Assembly: GCA_963761015.1 (NCBI GenBank)
Contig: CAVXFL010000009.1
Span: 372,001-436,000 of the forward strand
Source of the DNA: CAVXFL01 sp963761015
GTDB taxonomy: Bacteria; Pseudomonadota; Alphaproteobacteria; Acetobacterales; Acetobacteraceae
DNA: 64,000 nt
Direction of reading: 5' to 3'
Below the pieces are notes generated by a model. The model did not search any database, was not told the origin of the DNA, and saw only the letters and a program-made list of their open reading frames with translations. Positions 1 through 8,785 of this stretch are shown piece after piece (the first letter of the stretch is position 1; each line of letters starts with the position of its first letter). A program made the translations under genes and the position numbers.

Positions 1-894
1 TCGCCATTCGGCCAGTCGATCGCGGCGCTGGTGGTCTACCTGCACTATGCCCACGCCATCGGCATGGAGCGGCTGGCCACCCTGATGGACGAGGTGTTCT
101 CGCTGTCGATCAGCGAAGGCGCGATCAGCAACATGCTGGCCCGCGCGCGCGAGCCGTTGCTCGCGGCCGCGGTGGCGATCCGCGAAACCGTGACCGCCAG
201 CGCCGTGGTGTGTTCGGACGAAACCTCGGCGCGGGTGAGCGGCAAGACTTGCTGGGAATGGGTGTTCGTCGGCACGCTCGCGGTGCTGCACATCATTCGC
301 CCCAGCCGCGGCAAGGCTGTCGTGCAGGACTTGTTCGGTGCCATTCAGCCGATGGTTTGGGTCTCCGATATGCTGGGCAGCCAGCGCGGCCATGCCGTGG
401 AATGGCAGGTGTGCCTCGCGCATCTGCTGCGCGATGCACGGTATGCCATCGAATGTGGCGATACCGCCTTCAGCGCCGCCTTCAAACGGCTGCTGCTGCG
501 CGCCATCGCCATTGGGCAGCGACGCGACACGTTGGCCGACAGCACATTGCGCCAGTATCGTGCCGATCTGAACCGCCGGCTCGATCGGATCATGATGGCC
601 GGCCCGATCGGTGAGCCGGAACGCAAGTTACGCAAGCGCATCGGGGCCAATCGCGCGCACTTGTTCGTGTTCGTTACCAACCGCGACGTGCCGTACACCA
701 ACAACATCTCCGAGCGGAACCTCCGCCCCAGCGTGATCTTCCGCAAGGTCACCAACGGTTTCCGCTGCGAGTGGGGGGCCGAGACCTACGCCGCATTCCG
801 CTCCATCGTCAGCACCGCCAAGGCCAACCGAACTGCCATACTCGGTGCCGTCCGCACCGCCCTGCTCACCCAGCCACTACCCACACCGGGGTGA
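1..894 (+). CDS. IS66 family transposase, 5'-truncated by the window edge
   Basis: This is the catalytic C-terminal part of an IS66-type DDE transposase. The frame is open from base 1, so the GTG at 31 is probably internal and the true start lies outside the window. The segment around residues 10-40 reads YLHYAHAIGMERLATLMDEV then SEGAISNMLARA, typical of IS66 TnpC. Near the end, VPYTNNISERNLRPS carries the conserved asparagines and the catalytic Glu. The C-terminus ends normally at a TGA, so this part is intact, unlike the IS256 copy next to it. The accessory tnpA/tnpB genes would lie upstream, outside the window. Family assignment is firm; whether the whole element is active cannot be seen. 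Confidence 0.9.
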   Translation, partial: SPFGQSIAALVVYLHYAHAIGMERLATLMDEVFSLSISEGAISNMLARAREPLLAAAVAIRETVTASAVVCSDETSARVSGKTCWEWVFVGTLAVLHIIRPSRGKAVVQDLFGAIQPMVWVSDMLGSQRGHAVEWQVCLAHLLRDARYAIECGDTAFSAAFKRLLLRAIAIGQRRDTLADSTLRQYRADLNRRLDRIMMAGPIGEPERKLRKRIGANRAHLFVFVTNRDVPYTNNISERNLRPSVIFRKVTNGFRCEWGAETYAAFRSIVSTAKANRTAILGAVRTALLTQPLPTPG

Positions 895-922
895 GCAGTT
901 ACCGGAAAAGTGTTGGTGAACA

Positions 923-2243
923 GGGCCTGTCAGTAATCGTGTGTGGAGAGTCGGTTGCATTTGAAGCTTCTACTCAGCGATGAACCGTTCGCCGAACATG
1001 ACGGCGAACTGCGTCTTGGCGGCGGCCCATTCGCGCGACGCCATCTTCCACCCGCGACTGACCTGGCGCAACACCAGGAAGAGCAGCTTGGTGGCGGCTT
1101 CGTCGTTCGGGAACTGACCGCGGCTACGCACCGCGGAACGCAGCTTGCTGTTGAGGCTCTCGATCGCGTTGGTGGTGTAGATGATCCGCCGCACCTCGGG
1201 CGGATAGGCAAGGAACGGGATCACCTGCTCCCACTGCCGTCGCCAGGGGGGGCGACCGCCGGATATTGCGACCCCAGGGACCGGCGGCGAAGTCCTCCAG
1301 CGCCTCGCGCGCCGCCTCGGCGTTGACCGCTGTGTACATCGGCCGCAGCGCTGCCGTGAGCTCACGCCTGTCCTTCCATGCGGCGAACGACAGCGAATGG
1401 CGCAGCAGGTGCACGATGCAGGTCTGCACCTGGGTCTGCGGGAAGCTGGCCCCGATCGCCTCGGGGAAGCCGTTCAGCCCATCGACCACGGCGATCAGGA
1501 TGTCGTTGACACCGCGGGTGCGCAGTTCGTTCATCACCCGCAGCCAGAACTTCGCGTCCTCGGCCTGCTCGATCCACAGCCCCAGCGCCTCCTTGCTGCC
1601 GTCGGGGCGGACGCCGAGCGCCAGATATACCGCCTTGTTGCGCACCGTGCCCCCGTCGCGGACCTTCACCCGCGGCGCGTCGAAGAACACCAGGGGGTAG
1701 AGCGGCTCCAGCGCGGTTCTGCCACTCAGCCACCTGCTCGTGCACCGCATCCGTCACCGTGCTGATCAGCTCCGGCGGGACGTCGAGGCCATAGAGATCG
1801 CGCAGGTGGCCTTCGATCTCCCGCATGCTCAGGCCGCGCGCGTCGAGCGAGATCACCTTGTCGTCGAAGTCGGGGAAGCGGCGGCGGTATTTGGCAATCA
1901 GCTGTGGCTTGAAGCTCGCCTGGCCCTCGCGTGGCACCGCGATCCGCAGCTTGCCTGACCCGCTCAGCACCGTCTTGCGGCTGTGCCCGCTGCGATGGTT
2001 GCGGGGCGCCTCCGGCCCGGCCTGCGCGCGTTCCTCCGAAAGATGGTGGTCCAGCTCGGCGTTCAGAACCCGCTCCGCCAGCGCCTTCTTCAGCGCATCC
2101 AGCAGACCGTCCTTGGCAAATACCGCCTGCGGAACCTGCCCAGACAGCAATGCATCAATGATCTCGTCGCGGATCGTCATACGTCCCCCTCCGCCACTCA
2201 CGGGCTACCGTATGACCCTCCACACAGGATTCCGGACAGGCCC
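923..2243. mobile_element. IS256-family insertion sequence with inverted repeats and imperfect target duplication
   Basis: The element is about 1.32 kb. Its left inverted repeat (923-952) starts GGGCCTGTCAGTAATC. The right one (2214-2243, read in reverse complement) starts GGGCCTGTCCGGAATC; the two match at 26 of 30 positions. The 8 bases before the left end (GGTGAACA, 915-922) match the 8 after the right end (AGTGAACA, 2244-2251) at 7 positions, the size of duplication expected for IS256-family elements. It carries one transposase gene on the minus strand, broken by frameshifts. It lies just downstream of the IS66 transposase gene, so it probably inserted into or beside that older element. 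Confidence 0.82.
970..2180 (-). pseudogene. IS256-family transposase, disrupted by several frameshifts
   Basis: The protein starts MTIRDEIIDALLSGQV at 2180 and reads as a normal IS256 transposase through EIEGHLRDLYGLDV. The frame changes near 1720, just after EWQNR, and continues with LYPLVFFDAPRVKVRDGG and ILIAVVDGLNGFPEAI, which hold the first two DDE regions. Near 1255-1280 the conserved QYPAV segment is only readable in a third frame, between a G run and a run of seven C. The C-terminal part, with YTTNAIESLNSKLR, is in yet another frame. The pattern at the G and C runs fits single-base losses. The element is probably inactive as sequenced unless these are homopolymer errors. Confidence 0.85.
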
Positions 2244-2404
2244 AGTGAACATCGCCGTGGCCGAACCGGAACCGGTCGAGAATCAGGCTAACCGCTGGCC
2301 GCTCCTTGCCCTGCCCTTGATCCGGCCTGGGAAATCCCGACAATAGGTCTTGGTTGGAATGGCATTCCCCGTCGGGATTAGCCGTTTGGGGACAGGCAGT
2401 TCAC

Positions 2405-3391
2405 ATGCGCGATCCGTTCGGCCGGGACATCACCTATCTACGGGTATCCGTTACCGATCGCTGCGACCTCCGCTGCGTCTATTGCATGGCGGAGGACATG
2501 ACTTTCCTGCCCAAGCCGGAAATCCTGTCGTTGGAAGAGCTGGAGCAACTCTGCGCGGCGTTCATTCGGCTCGGCGTGCGTAAGATCCGCATCACCGGCG
2601 GCGAGCCGCTGGTGCGACGCCAGGTGATGACGCTCTTCCGAGCTCTCGGCGGCCGCATTGGCGACGGCCTGGACGAACTGACGGTAACGACGAACGGTAC
2701 GCAACTCGCCAGATTTGCCGCTGAGCTTCGCGCGGCGGGCGTGCGCCGGGTCAATATCAGCCTGGATACCCTATCGCCCGAAAAATTCGCCGCGATCACC
2801 CGTTGGGGCAAGCTGGAAAAGACGCTTGACGGCGTTTTCGCGGCCAAAGCCGCCGGTCTGGCCGTCAAGATCAACACTGTCGCGCTGAAGGGCGTGAACG
2901 ACACCGAGATCGACGCCCTGGTGGCCTGGTGCGGCGAACACGGTTTCGACCTCTGTTTGATCGAAACGATGCCGCTCGGGGACATCGGCGACAACCGCAC
3001 CGAACAATACCTGCCGCTCTCGGTGGTCCGCGGCGCGTTGCGCAAATCCTGGACCTTGGTCGAGACGGATTATCGGACCGGTGGGCCGGCGCGGTATTTC
3101 GAGGTGACGGAAACCGGTCGGCGGATCGGCTTCATCACCCCGATGACCCACAATTTCTGCGAGAGCTGCAATCGCGTGCGGCTGACCTGCACCGGCACGC
3201 TGTATATGTGCCTGGGCCAGGACGATTCCGCCGACCTCCGCCGGGTGCTGCGGGAGCGTCGGGACGACGAGGAACTGGACGCAGCCGTCCTGGCAGCGAT
3301 CGCGCGCAAGCCGAGAGGTCACGATTTTGTGATCGACCGACGCCACCGGCGTCCGGCCGTTGCGCGGCACATGAGCGTGACCGGCGGGTAA
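2405..3391 (+). CDS. moaA: GTP 3',8-cyclase MoaA (molybdenum cofactor biosynthesis)
   Basis: This radical SAM enzyme carries out the first step of molybdopterin synthesis, converting GTP to 3',8-cyclo-7,8-dihydro-GTP. The SAM-cluster motif CDLRCVYC holds Cys20, Cys24 and Cys27. The second cluster motif CESCNRVRLTC...C holds Cys252, Cys255 and Cys269 (CX2CX13C). KIRITGGEPLVRR is the SAM-binding GGEP stretch, and the protein ends in the usual Gly-Gly. The ATG at 2405 is chosen because homology begins at RDPFGRDITYLRVSVTD; an in-frame start at 2354 would add 17 unrelated residues. At 328 aa the length is normal. The gene stands alone. A molybdenum hydroxylase that would need the cofactor is encoded at 38.1-40.7 kb. 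Confidence 0.95.
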   Translation: MRDPFGRDITYLRVSVTDRCDLRCVYCMAEDMTFLPKPEILSLEELEQLCAAFIRLGVRKIRITGGEPLVRRQVMTLFRALGGRIGDGLDELTVTTNGTQLARFAAELRAAGVRRVNISLDTLSPEKFAAITRWGKLEKTLDGVFAAKAAGLAVKINTVALKGVNDTEIDALVAWCGEHGFDLCLIETMPLGDIGDNRTEQYLPLSVVRGALRKSWTLVETDYRTGGPARYFEVTETGRRIGFITPMTHNFCESCNRVRLTCTGTLYMCLGQDDSADLRRVLRERRDDEELDAAVLAAIARKPRGHDFVIDRRHRRPAVARHMSVTGG

Positions 3392-3412
3392 CCGCGCAGA
3401 ACAGGCGGCCCA

Positions 3413-3427
3413 GGCGGCAGCGCCGCC
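3413..3427. terminator. Possible bidirectional hairpin between moaA and the lipoprotein gene
   Basis: The convergent 63-base gap after moaA contains GGCGGC-AGC-GCCGCC, a perfect 6-bp stem with a 3-base loop. There is no T tract on either side, so this is only a candidate terminator. In such GC-rich DNA a short stem of this kind can arise by chance. Confidence 0.25.
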
Positions 3428-3454
3428 AGCGAGCGGCCGCCGATCTGCTTGCGG

Positions 3455-3637
3455 TTATTGTGGACTGACTACAACCGGTGGCGGCGGCGCAGGCGTCTGC
3501 ACCACAACCGGAGGCCTCTCCGCTTGCGGATTGACCACCACGGGAGCCGGCGCAGGCGTGTTGATTTCGCACGCGGCCAACGAGCACAGGGTGAGGGCAG
3601 CGGCGATCGCCACCAAGCGGGAAATGCGAACTGGCAT
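3455..3637 (-). CDS. Small Pro/Val-rich lipoprotein
   Basis: This is a 60-residue protein with a basic N-terminus, a hydrophobic stretch and a lipobox LAAC (Cys23), so it is predicted to be exported and lipidated. The mature part is only about 38 residues of Pro/Val-rich repeats such as TPAPAPVVVNPQ and PPPPVVVSPQ, resembling a flexible spacer rather than an enzyme. The ATG at 3637 is preceded by a good GGAGG site; the frame runs further upstream but without support. No homologous family is recognised. A role in the cell envelope is inferred from the lipobox alone. Confidence 0.7.
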   Translation of the reverse strand: MPVRISRLVAIAAALTLCSLAACEINTPAPAPVVVNPQAERPPVVVQTPAPPPPVVVSPQ

Positions 3638-3726
3638 AGTCGGTCCTCCATCGGCAACAAAACGACCGTGCAACAACGCCGACCCGGCGGCTGGGTTCCG
3701 CGATTTTCCGGCCGCATGCCGCCCAA

Positions 3727-4575
3727 TCAATCCGCGCTTGTTGCCCGAGCGTCGGCGAACGGCAAGCGGGCGCTGCCGGGCGCAATCGGCTGCTGCCCTG
3801 GTCCGGGCGCCCAGCCGGTGAGCATGGCGAGTCGTAGACTGGCGCGCACCCGCCCCTCCGATTCGGCCGGCAACTCGGCCAACGCTAGCGGAAATAACGT
3901 GCGTGGCGGAACCCGGCGGTCTCGCGCGATCAGTGCACTGCCCTCCCCGGCCTCGCGAAGGTCACGGAGCAACTGCATCGGATCGGCGTAGAGCAGGCGC
4001 AACTCCTCAAGGTCGACCACCGGCAGGGCATAGCCGGCGCGCTGCATGAGCGCGGCGCAATCGCGAAGCTCCGGGAAGGGCGCGACCCGCGGGGCCACGC
4101 CGCCGGAGAGCCTCGCTTCGGCGGCGGTCAGCGCAGAGCGCAACTCGGCGAGGGTGCCCACGATCGGGATGCTAGCGAGAAACAGACCGTTTGGCCGGAG
4201 CGCCTGGCGCAACTGCATCAGCGCGCCCGGCAGGTCATTTACCCAGTGCAGCGAGACGCTGGCGACCACCAGATCGAAGCTCGCCGGCGCGAAAGGGAAG
4301 AACTCCTCGTCGGCGGCGACAACAAGCGGTCCGGATCGCGCCGCCATACGCGGGGAGAGGTCGCACGCTATCGTCGGAATGCCCCTGGCCCGCAAGAGCG
4401 GCGCGACCACGCCGCGCCCGCCGACATCGAGGGCCTGGGTGAACCGGCGCGTCGTGTCATCCAGTCGGTCGAGGAGGCGCTCGGCCCCCTCGCGGAGCAG
4501 GTCCGCCACCGAGGATACCGTTGCGGCGGCCCTGTCGCGCTGCCGCCGCACCGCCCGCCGATCGAACACTTGCAT
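3727..4575 (-). CDS. Class I SAM-dependent methyltransferase, BioC/NDUFAF5-like
   Basis: This 282-aa protein starts MQVFDRRAVRRQRDRAAA, the usual opening of the BioC/NDUFAF5-like group. The SAM site is TQALDVGGRGVVAPLLRARG with the acidic ACDLSPRM strand after it. The post-I region reads LHWVNDLPGALMQLRQALRP followed by NGLFLAS, a hallmark of this family. NDUFAF5 acts in respiratory complex I assembly and BioC in biotin synthesis. The lack of bio genes nearby and the divergent comF-grxC neighbourhood favour the NDUFAF5-like role; this is an inference. The ATG at 4575 is preferred over the longer frame from 4656 because homology begins there. Confidence 0.82.
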   Translation of the reverse strand: MQVFDRRAVRRQRDRAAATVSSVADLLREGAERLLDRLDDTTRRFTQALDVGGRGVVAPLLRARGIPTIACDLSPRMAARSGPLVVAADEEFFPFAPASFDLVVASVSLHWVNDLPGALMQLRQALRPNGLFLASIPIVGTLAELRSALTAAEARLSGGVAPRVAPFPELRDCAALMQRAGYALPVVDLEELRLLYADPMQLLRDLREAGEGSALIARDRRVPPRTLFPLALAELPAESEGRVRASLRLAMLTGWAPGPGQQPIAPGSARLPFADARATSAD

Positions 4576-4718
4576 ATTGTCGCCCACGACGGGACATGTG
4601 CGGCCGCCACGTCCCGCTGCCAAGCCGGGGGGCTTTGACCGGGCTTTGACGGGCAACGATTGTCATGAGGCCGGATTTCCTGCTTGGCTATGTCGTGAAT
4701 CAAGCAAGGAGCGCTCCC

Positions 4719-5324
4719 ATGGAGCCCGATCTGGCGGCCCGGCGAGCTAGCGCCATCGCCTCCACCATCGACCGCGTTCGCGATATCGAGCGGCGCCACG
4801 GCGTTACCCGCAGTGCCCTGCAGGCCATCGAGTTGGAAATGGAGAAACTGGCCGCGCGGCAGGAACTGTTCCCGTCCGAGGAGTTTCCGCCTCCGGCGGC
4901 AGGCGAGAAATCGAGCCGGCGCTATCTCCTGCGGCAGGACCCGGACGGGCGGTTCGCGATGTACATGAACGCACTTAATCCCGGCAACCAAACGCGGCCG
5001 CACAACCACACTACCTGGGCGGTGGTGGTCGCCATCGAGGGGCAAGAACTGAACCGTGTGTATCAGCGCACGGACGACGGCAGCCGGCCGGGCCATGCTG
5101 AGCTGGTCCTCGACCATGAGGTTATGGTGGAGCCGGGCCAGGGCATCACGCTTCTGCCCGACGACATTCATTCGATCCATACCACGGGTGACGTGCCGAC
5201 CCGACATCTGCACATGTACGGTCTCGCGCTGGAAAAGTTGGACGAGCGCATGGCCTTCGACCCGGAGAGCGGCACGGTCCAGCCTTACAACCGCGTCTTC
5301 CTGCGCCCGCTGGCGCAGAGCTAG
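4719..5324 (+). CDS. Cupin thiol dioxygenase (cysteine dioxygenase / 3-mercaptopropionate dioxygenase family)
   Basis: This is a 201-aa cupin enzyme of the cysteine dioxygenase group, which oxidises a small thiol to a sulfinate with an iron centre held by three His. The first cupin motif, TRPHNHTTWAVVVAIEGQE, gives His95 and His97; the second region, LLPDDIHSIHTTGD, gives His151 and His154. The first 60 residues are helical and charged. ATG 4719 has an AAGGAG site and is preferred over the in-frame ATG at 4665. The next gene, a rhodanese, starts 2 bases after the stop, implying one operon for thiol or sulfane-sulfur metabolism. Whether the substrate is cysteine or 3-mercaptopropionate cannot be decided by eye. 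Confidence 0.82.
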   Translation: MEPDLAARRASAIASTIDRVRDIERRHGVTRSALQAIELEMEKLAARQELFPSEEFPPPAAGEKSSRRYLLRQDPDGRFAMYMNALNPGNQTRPHNHTTWAVVVAIEGQELNRVYQRTDDGSRPGHAELVLDHEVMVEPGQGITLLPDDIHSIHTTGDVPTRHLHMYGLALEKLDERMAFDPESGTVQPYNRVFLRPLAQS

Positions 5325-5326
5325 CC

Positions 5327-6907
5327 GTGCGCCGGATCGACCCCGCGACACTACGCGGCTGGATCACGGACGGCGAGGAACTCGCCTTACTGGATGCTCG
5401 CGAGGAGGGCGAGTTCGCGGCGAGGCACCTGTTCTGGGCGGTGCCTTGCCCGTTATCGCGCCGGGAGATTCGCGTCCGGATCCTGCTGCCCCGGCTCGGG
5501 ACCCGGACCGTGTGCATGGACGACGGCCGCGGACTGGCGGAGCGGCTGGCGGATTACCTTTGCGCACTCGGGGCGAGGAACGTTGCCGTGCTGGATGGCG
5601 GCACGCGCGCTTGGCGAGATGCCGGCCACGAGTTGTTCGCCGGTGTGAACGTGCCCTCGAAGGCATTCGGCGAGTGGGTCGAGCACCACTACGGAACGCC
5701 GAGCCTCGATGCGGCCGAGCTGAAAGCCTGGCAGGATCAGGGCCGCGAGGTGCTCGTCCTGGACAGTCGGCCGTTGGCCGAGTTCCGGGCCATGTCCATC
5801 CCTGGCGCGATCGACGTGCCGGGCGGAGAACTTGTGTATCGCGTCGGCGACCTGGCGCCTGACCCGGAAACGCCGGTCGTGGTGAACTGCGCAGGGCGGA
5901 CCCGCAGCATACTGGGCGCCGAAAGCTTGCGCCGCGCCGGCCTGCCAAACCCGGTGTTCGCTCTGCGGAACGGCACCATGGGTTGGCAGCTAGCGGGCTT
6001 CAAGCTGGAACACGGCCGAACCGAACGGTATCGCCCGGACACTCCGGCCACTGCCGGGCTGGCGCTAAGGCGTGCCGCTGCCTTCGCCGAGGACTCCGGC
6101 GTCGGCGTCATCGGCCCGCTGGACTTGGCGCGCTTGGAGCAAGACCCCGAACACACAATCTACGTGTTGGATGTCCGGGACCCGGAGGAATTCGAGGCCG
6201 GCCACCGTCCGCTGAGCCGCAACGCCCCGGGCGGGCAGCTCGTTCAGGCGACCGATCAGTGGATCGGCGTGTTGAACGCGCGAATCGCACTGCTGGATGA
6301 CACGGGTGTGCGCGCCCGCATGGCGGCGGCGTGGCTGCGACAGATGGGGCATGGCAACGTCTTCGTGGTTGAGGGGGGCCTGGACGCGGTGCGCAAGCCG
6401 GGCTCCGCCCCCGTGCCGGTCGCGGAACTCGAAGCCTCCGTCGATTGGATCGAGCCACGCGAGATCGCGGATCGCCTCGGCTCGGCCGGTTTCGTCGTCG
6501 TGGACGTCGGGCGTAGCCTGGATTTCCGCTCCGGGCATATTCCGGGCGCGATCTGGGGGATTCGCACCCGCCTGGACGCCCTGCGCCGGCAGCTCGGCGA
6601 GGCCCGCGAGGTTCTCGTCACCTCGCCCGACGCGGTGCTGGCGCGCTTGGCGGTCCCCGAGCTGCGGCAGCTAACCGCGGTGCCGGTGCGCGTCTTGAAA
6701 GGCGGCACGGATCATTGGCGACAGCTCGGCTTCCCGATGCGGGCGGACCGGAACAATCCGCCGGACGCAGCCTGCGTCGACGTTTGGCTCCGGCCGTATG
6801 ATCGGAACACGGGCGTCGCGCAAGCAATGCGGGACTATCTCGGTTGGGAAACCGGGCTGCCGAACCAGATCGCGCGGGACGGTACTGTGGCGTTCGGTGT
6901 TCCGTAG
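5327..6907 (+). CDS. Rhodanese-related sulfurtransferase with four rhodanese domains
   Basis: This 526-aa protein is built of four consecutive rhodanese folds (about 1-105, 125-230, 255-365 and 375-490). The active-site Cys is present in domain 1 (TVCMDDGRG) and domain 2 (VNCAGRTRS). The same loop reads LLDDTGVRA in domain 3 and VTSPDAVLA in domain 4, so those two lack the nucleophile and may be structural. The GTG start lies 2 bases after the dioxygenase stop, so translation is probably coupled. Rhodaneses move sulfane sulfur between thiols. The pairing suggests the protein handles persulfides made or consumed together with the dioxygenase reaction. Family is certain, substrate is inference. 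Confidence 0.88.
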   Translation: MRRIDPATLRGWITDGEELALLDAREEGEFAARHLFWAVPCPLSRREIRVRILLPRLGTRTVCMDDGRGLAERLADYLCALGARNVAVLDGGTRAWRDAGHELFAGVNVPSKAFGEWVEHHYGTPSLDAAELKAWQDQGREVLVLDSRPLAEFRAMSIPGAIDVPGGELVYRVGDLAPDPETPVVVNCAGRTRSILGAESLRRAGLPNPVFALRNGTMGWQLAGFKLEHGRTERYRPDTPATAGLALRRAAAFAEDSGVGVIGPLDLARLEQDPEHTIYVLDVRDPEEFEAGHRPLSRNAPGGQLVQATDQWIGVLNARIALLDDTGVRARMAAAWLRQMGHGNVFVVEGGLDAVRKPGSAPVPVAELEASVDWIEPREIADRLGSAGFVVVDVGRSLDFRSGHIPGAIWGIRTRLDALRRQLGEAREVLVTSPDAVLARLAVPELRQLTAVPVRVLKGGTDHWRQLGFPMRADRNNPPDAACVDVWLRPYDRNTGVAQAMRDYLGWETGLPNQIARDGTVAFGVP

Positions 6908-6923
6908 GTGATGGCCTGCTGAC

Positions 6924-7706
6924 ATGCCGGGCACGACGATCACGTCCGGGCAGGGCCTACTCGGAACCGCCTGGAGCGTCGGGCGCGCGCTGCTCGACGT
7001 TCTGCTGCCGCCGAACTGCTTGACCTGCGATGCGCCGGTATCGGAACCGGGTCAGTTGTGCCCCGACTGTTTCCGCGCCACCGCCTTCATCACCGAGCCG
7101 TTCTGCGCAATTTGCGGCGTTCCGTTCACCAACGCCGGACAAGCCGGCCCCGGCCGGCTCTGCCCGTCCTGTCGCGCCCGTCCGCCCGCGTTTGCCTGTG
7201 CTCGCGCCGCCTTGCGCTACGACGGTCCGGCCAAGCGGATTCTGTTGCCGTTCAAGCACGGTGACCGCACGGAAGTGGCATCGGCAATGGCGCGGCTGAT
7301 GGCACGGAATGGCGCGGTGCTGCTGCGCCGGGCGGAGGTTCTGGTCCCGGTGCCTCTCCACAGGCGGCGTTTGCTCTGGCGTCGCTACAATCAAGCCGCT
7401 CTGCTCGCGCTTGCGCTCGCTCGGATCGCACGCCGCCCGGCGGTGCCGGATGCGCTCTGCCGCACTCGCCCGACCATCGCGCTTGGCGATCTGACGGCCG
7501 CGGAGCGCGCGGAAATCATCGATGGCGTAATCACGGTCCGCTCGTCACGTGCCGCACGCATTGCAGAGCGGCGCGTTTTGCTGATCGACGACGTGATGAC
7601 GTCCGGCGCCACTGCGAACGCCTGCGCCCACGCACTGCTGGACGGGGGCGCAAGCGCGGTCGACGTGCTGGTCGCCGCACGGGTGCCGGACCCGCGGCTC
7701 GGCTGA
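6924..7706 (+). CDS. comF: ComF family phosphoribosyltransferase-like protein
   Basis: This is a 260-aa ComF-type protein. The N-terminal half carries Cys pairs CLTC, CPDC, CAIC and CPSC, forming a zinc-ribbon-like region. The C-terminal half is a type I phosphoribosyltransferase fold with the PRPP loop VLLIDDVMTSGAT and the VPVPLHRRRLLWRRYNQAA segment typical of the family. In naturally competent bacteria ComF helps with DNA uptake or processing; elsewhere the role is unknown. It follows the rhodanese by 16 bases and is followed by a glutaredoxin gene 63 bases on, an order common in Alphaproteobacteria next to a BioC/NDUFAF5-like methyltransferase. Confidence 0.9.
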   Translation: MPGTTITSGQGLLGTAWSVGRALLDVLLPPNCLTCDAPVSEPGQLCPDCFRATAFITEPFCAICGVPFTNAGQAGPGRLCPSCRARPPAFACARAALRYDGPAKRILLPFKHGDRTEVASAMARLMARNGAVLLRRAEVLVPVPLHRRRLLWRRYNQAALLALALARIARRPAVPDALCRTRPTIALGDLTAAERAEIIDGVITVRSSRAARIAERRVLLIDDVMTSGATANACAHALLDGGASAVDVLVAARVPDPRLG

Positions 7707-7769
7707 CGTGCGACAACTCTTCGAAAGTTCCGCGATCCACCACGAGATAGCCGGCTGAAGGAGGACGCG

Positions 7770-8030
7770 ATGCCGCTCGTCGAAATTTACACCCAGCCCT
7801 GGTGCCCTTTTTGCGCCCGCGCCAAGCGGCTGCTTGAGCGCAAGGGTGTTGCGTTCCAGGAAATCGAGGCGCCGCACGGCACGCCCGCGCGCGAGGAATC
7901 GATCCGCCGCTCCGGCGGGCGCACCACGGTGCCGCAGATTTTTGTCGGAGGCCGACACCTGGGCGACTGCGAGGAGATCGTGGCGCTCGACGCGCGGGGT
8001 GAACTCGATCCGTTGCTGAACGCGAGCTGA
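7770..8030 (+). CDS. grxC: Glutaredoxin 3
   Basis: This is an 86-aa dithiol glutaredoxin. The redox site is CPFC (Cys12, Cys15), followed by the cis-proline segment TTVPQIF and the glutathione-binding GG.HLGDCEE stretch. It reduces protein disulfides and glutathionylated proteins in the cytoplasm. A strong GAAGGAGG site stands just before the ATG. Position between comF and the DUF1178 gene matches the usual alphaproteobacterial order. Confidence 0.93.
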   Translation: MPLVEIYTQPWCPFCARAKRLLERKGVAFQEIEAPHGTPAREESIRRSGGRTTVPQIFVGGRHLGDCEEIVALDARGELDPLLNAS

Positions 8031-8135
8031 TGCTGCACCTTGCGCGCATTGTTAAGGTTTTTTGGCGATTATGCTCCGGAGTGATAGGAAGCTGATGGAG
8101 TTCAGCAAACTGGCCGGGGCCGGGAATACATTCGG

Positions 8136-8615
8136 ATGATTCACTACACCTTGCACTGCGCCAACCGGCACGAATTCGCGGGATGGTTCAAGAACAGCGT
8201 CTCGTTCGATCAGCAGTCTGAACTGGGTCTGCTCGAGTGTCCGATCTGCGGCGACACGCACGTCTCCCGCGCGCTGATGACGCCGGCAGTGGTCAAGCCC
8301 CGCGCGGAGCCTGTGTCCGTTCCGGCCGCCCAGGCGTTCGCCCCGACCGAGCCGCGTCAGGTGGCATCCGCGACACTGAATGCAGCTCAGATTCCCGCGC
8401 AGGTGCTCTCGGGACTGCAGCGGTTGCGGGCGGCGGTGGAGAAGCATTGCGACTATGTCGGCGCGGAATTCCCCGACGTCGCGCGCAGCATTCATCGTGG
8501 CGAGACCGGGCAGCGCGGAATTTACGGCGAAGCCACGCCGGAGGAGGCAGAAAGCCTCGCCGACGAGGGCATTCACGTGACGCCGATCCCCTGGGTTCCG
8601 CGGGCAGACGGGTAA
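8136..8615 (+). CDS. DUF1178 family protein
   Basis: This 159-aa protein opens with MIHYTLHCANRHEFAGWF and has a CPICGD pair, together a small zinc-ribbon-like N-terminus. The middle is low in conserved motifs. The C-terminal part (DVARSIHRGETGQRGIYGEA, then SLADEGIHVTPIPWVPR) is the most conserved signature of DUF1178. The molecular function is not known. It commonly follows glutaredoxin genes in Alphaproteobacteria, and does so here with a 105-base gap. Confidence 0.85.
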   Translation: MIHYTLHCANRHEFAGWFKNSVSFDQQSELGLLECPICGDTHVSRALMTPAVVKPRAEPVSVPAAQAFAPTEPRQVASATLNAAQIPAQVLSGLQRLRAAVEKHCDYVGAEFPDVARSIHRGETGQRGIYGEATPEEAESLADEGIHVTPIPWVPRADG

Positions 8616-8785
8616 GCCCGCCTAGTCTGATCCTGCAACTCCTCGGCGGGGCGCGAAGGGATCAGAAGCCAGGCATGGAGTTGCGCACTCCATCGCAGAC
8701 CGAGGTGGACTGATGTACGTACTATCCGACCCAGTTCTCGCCTTGGATGTGACGCGATAAGGTCACCTGTATAGGGATACGGACC

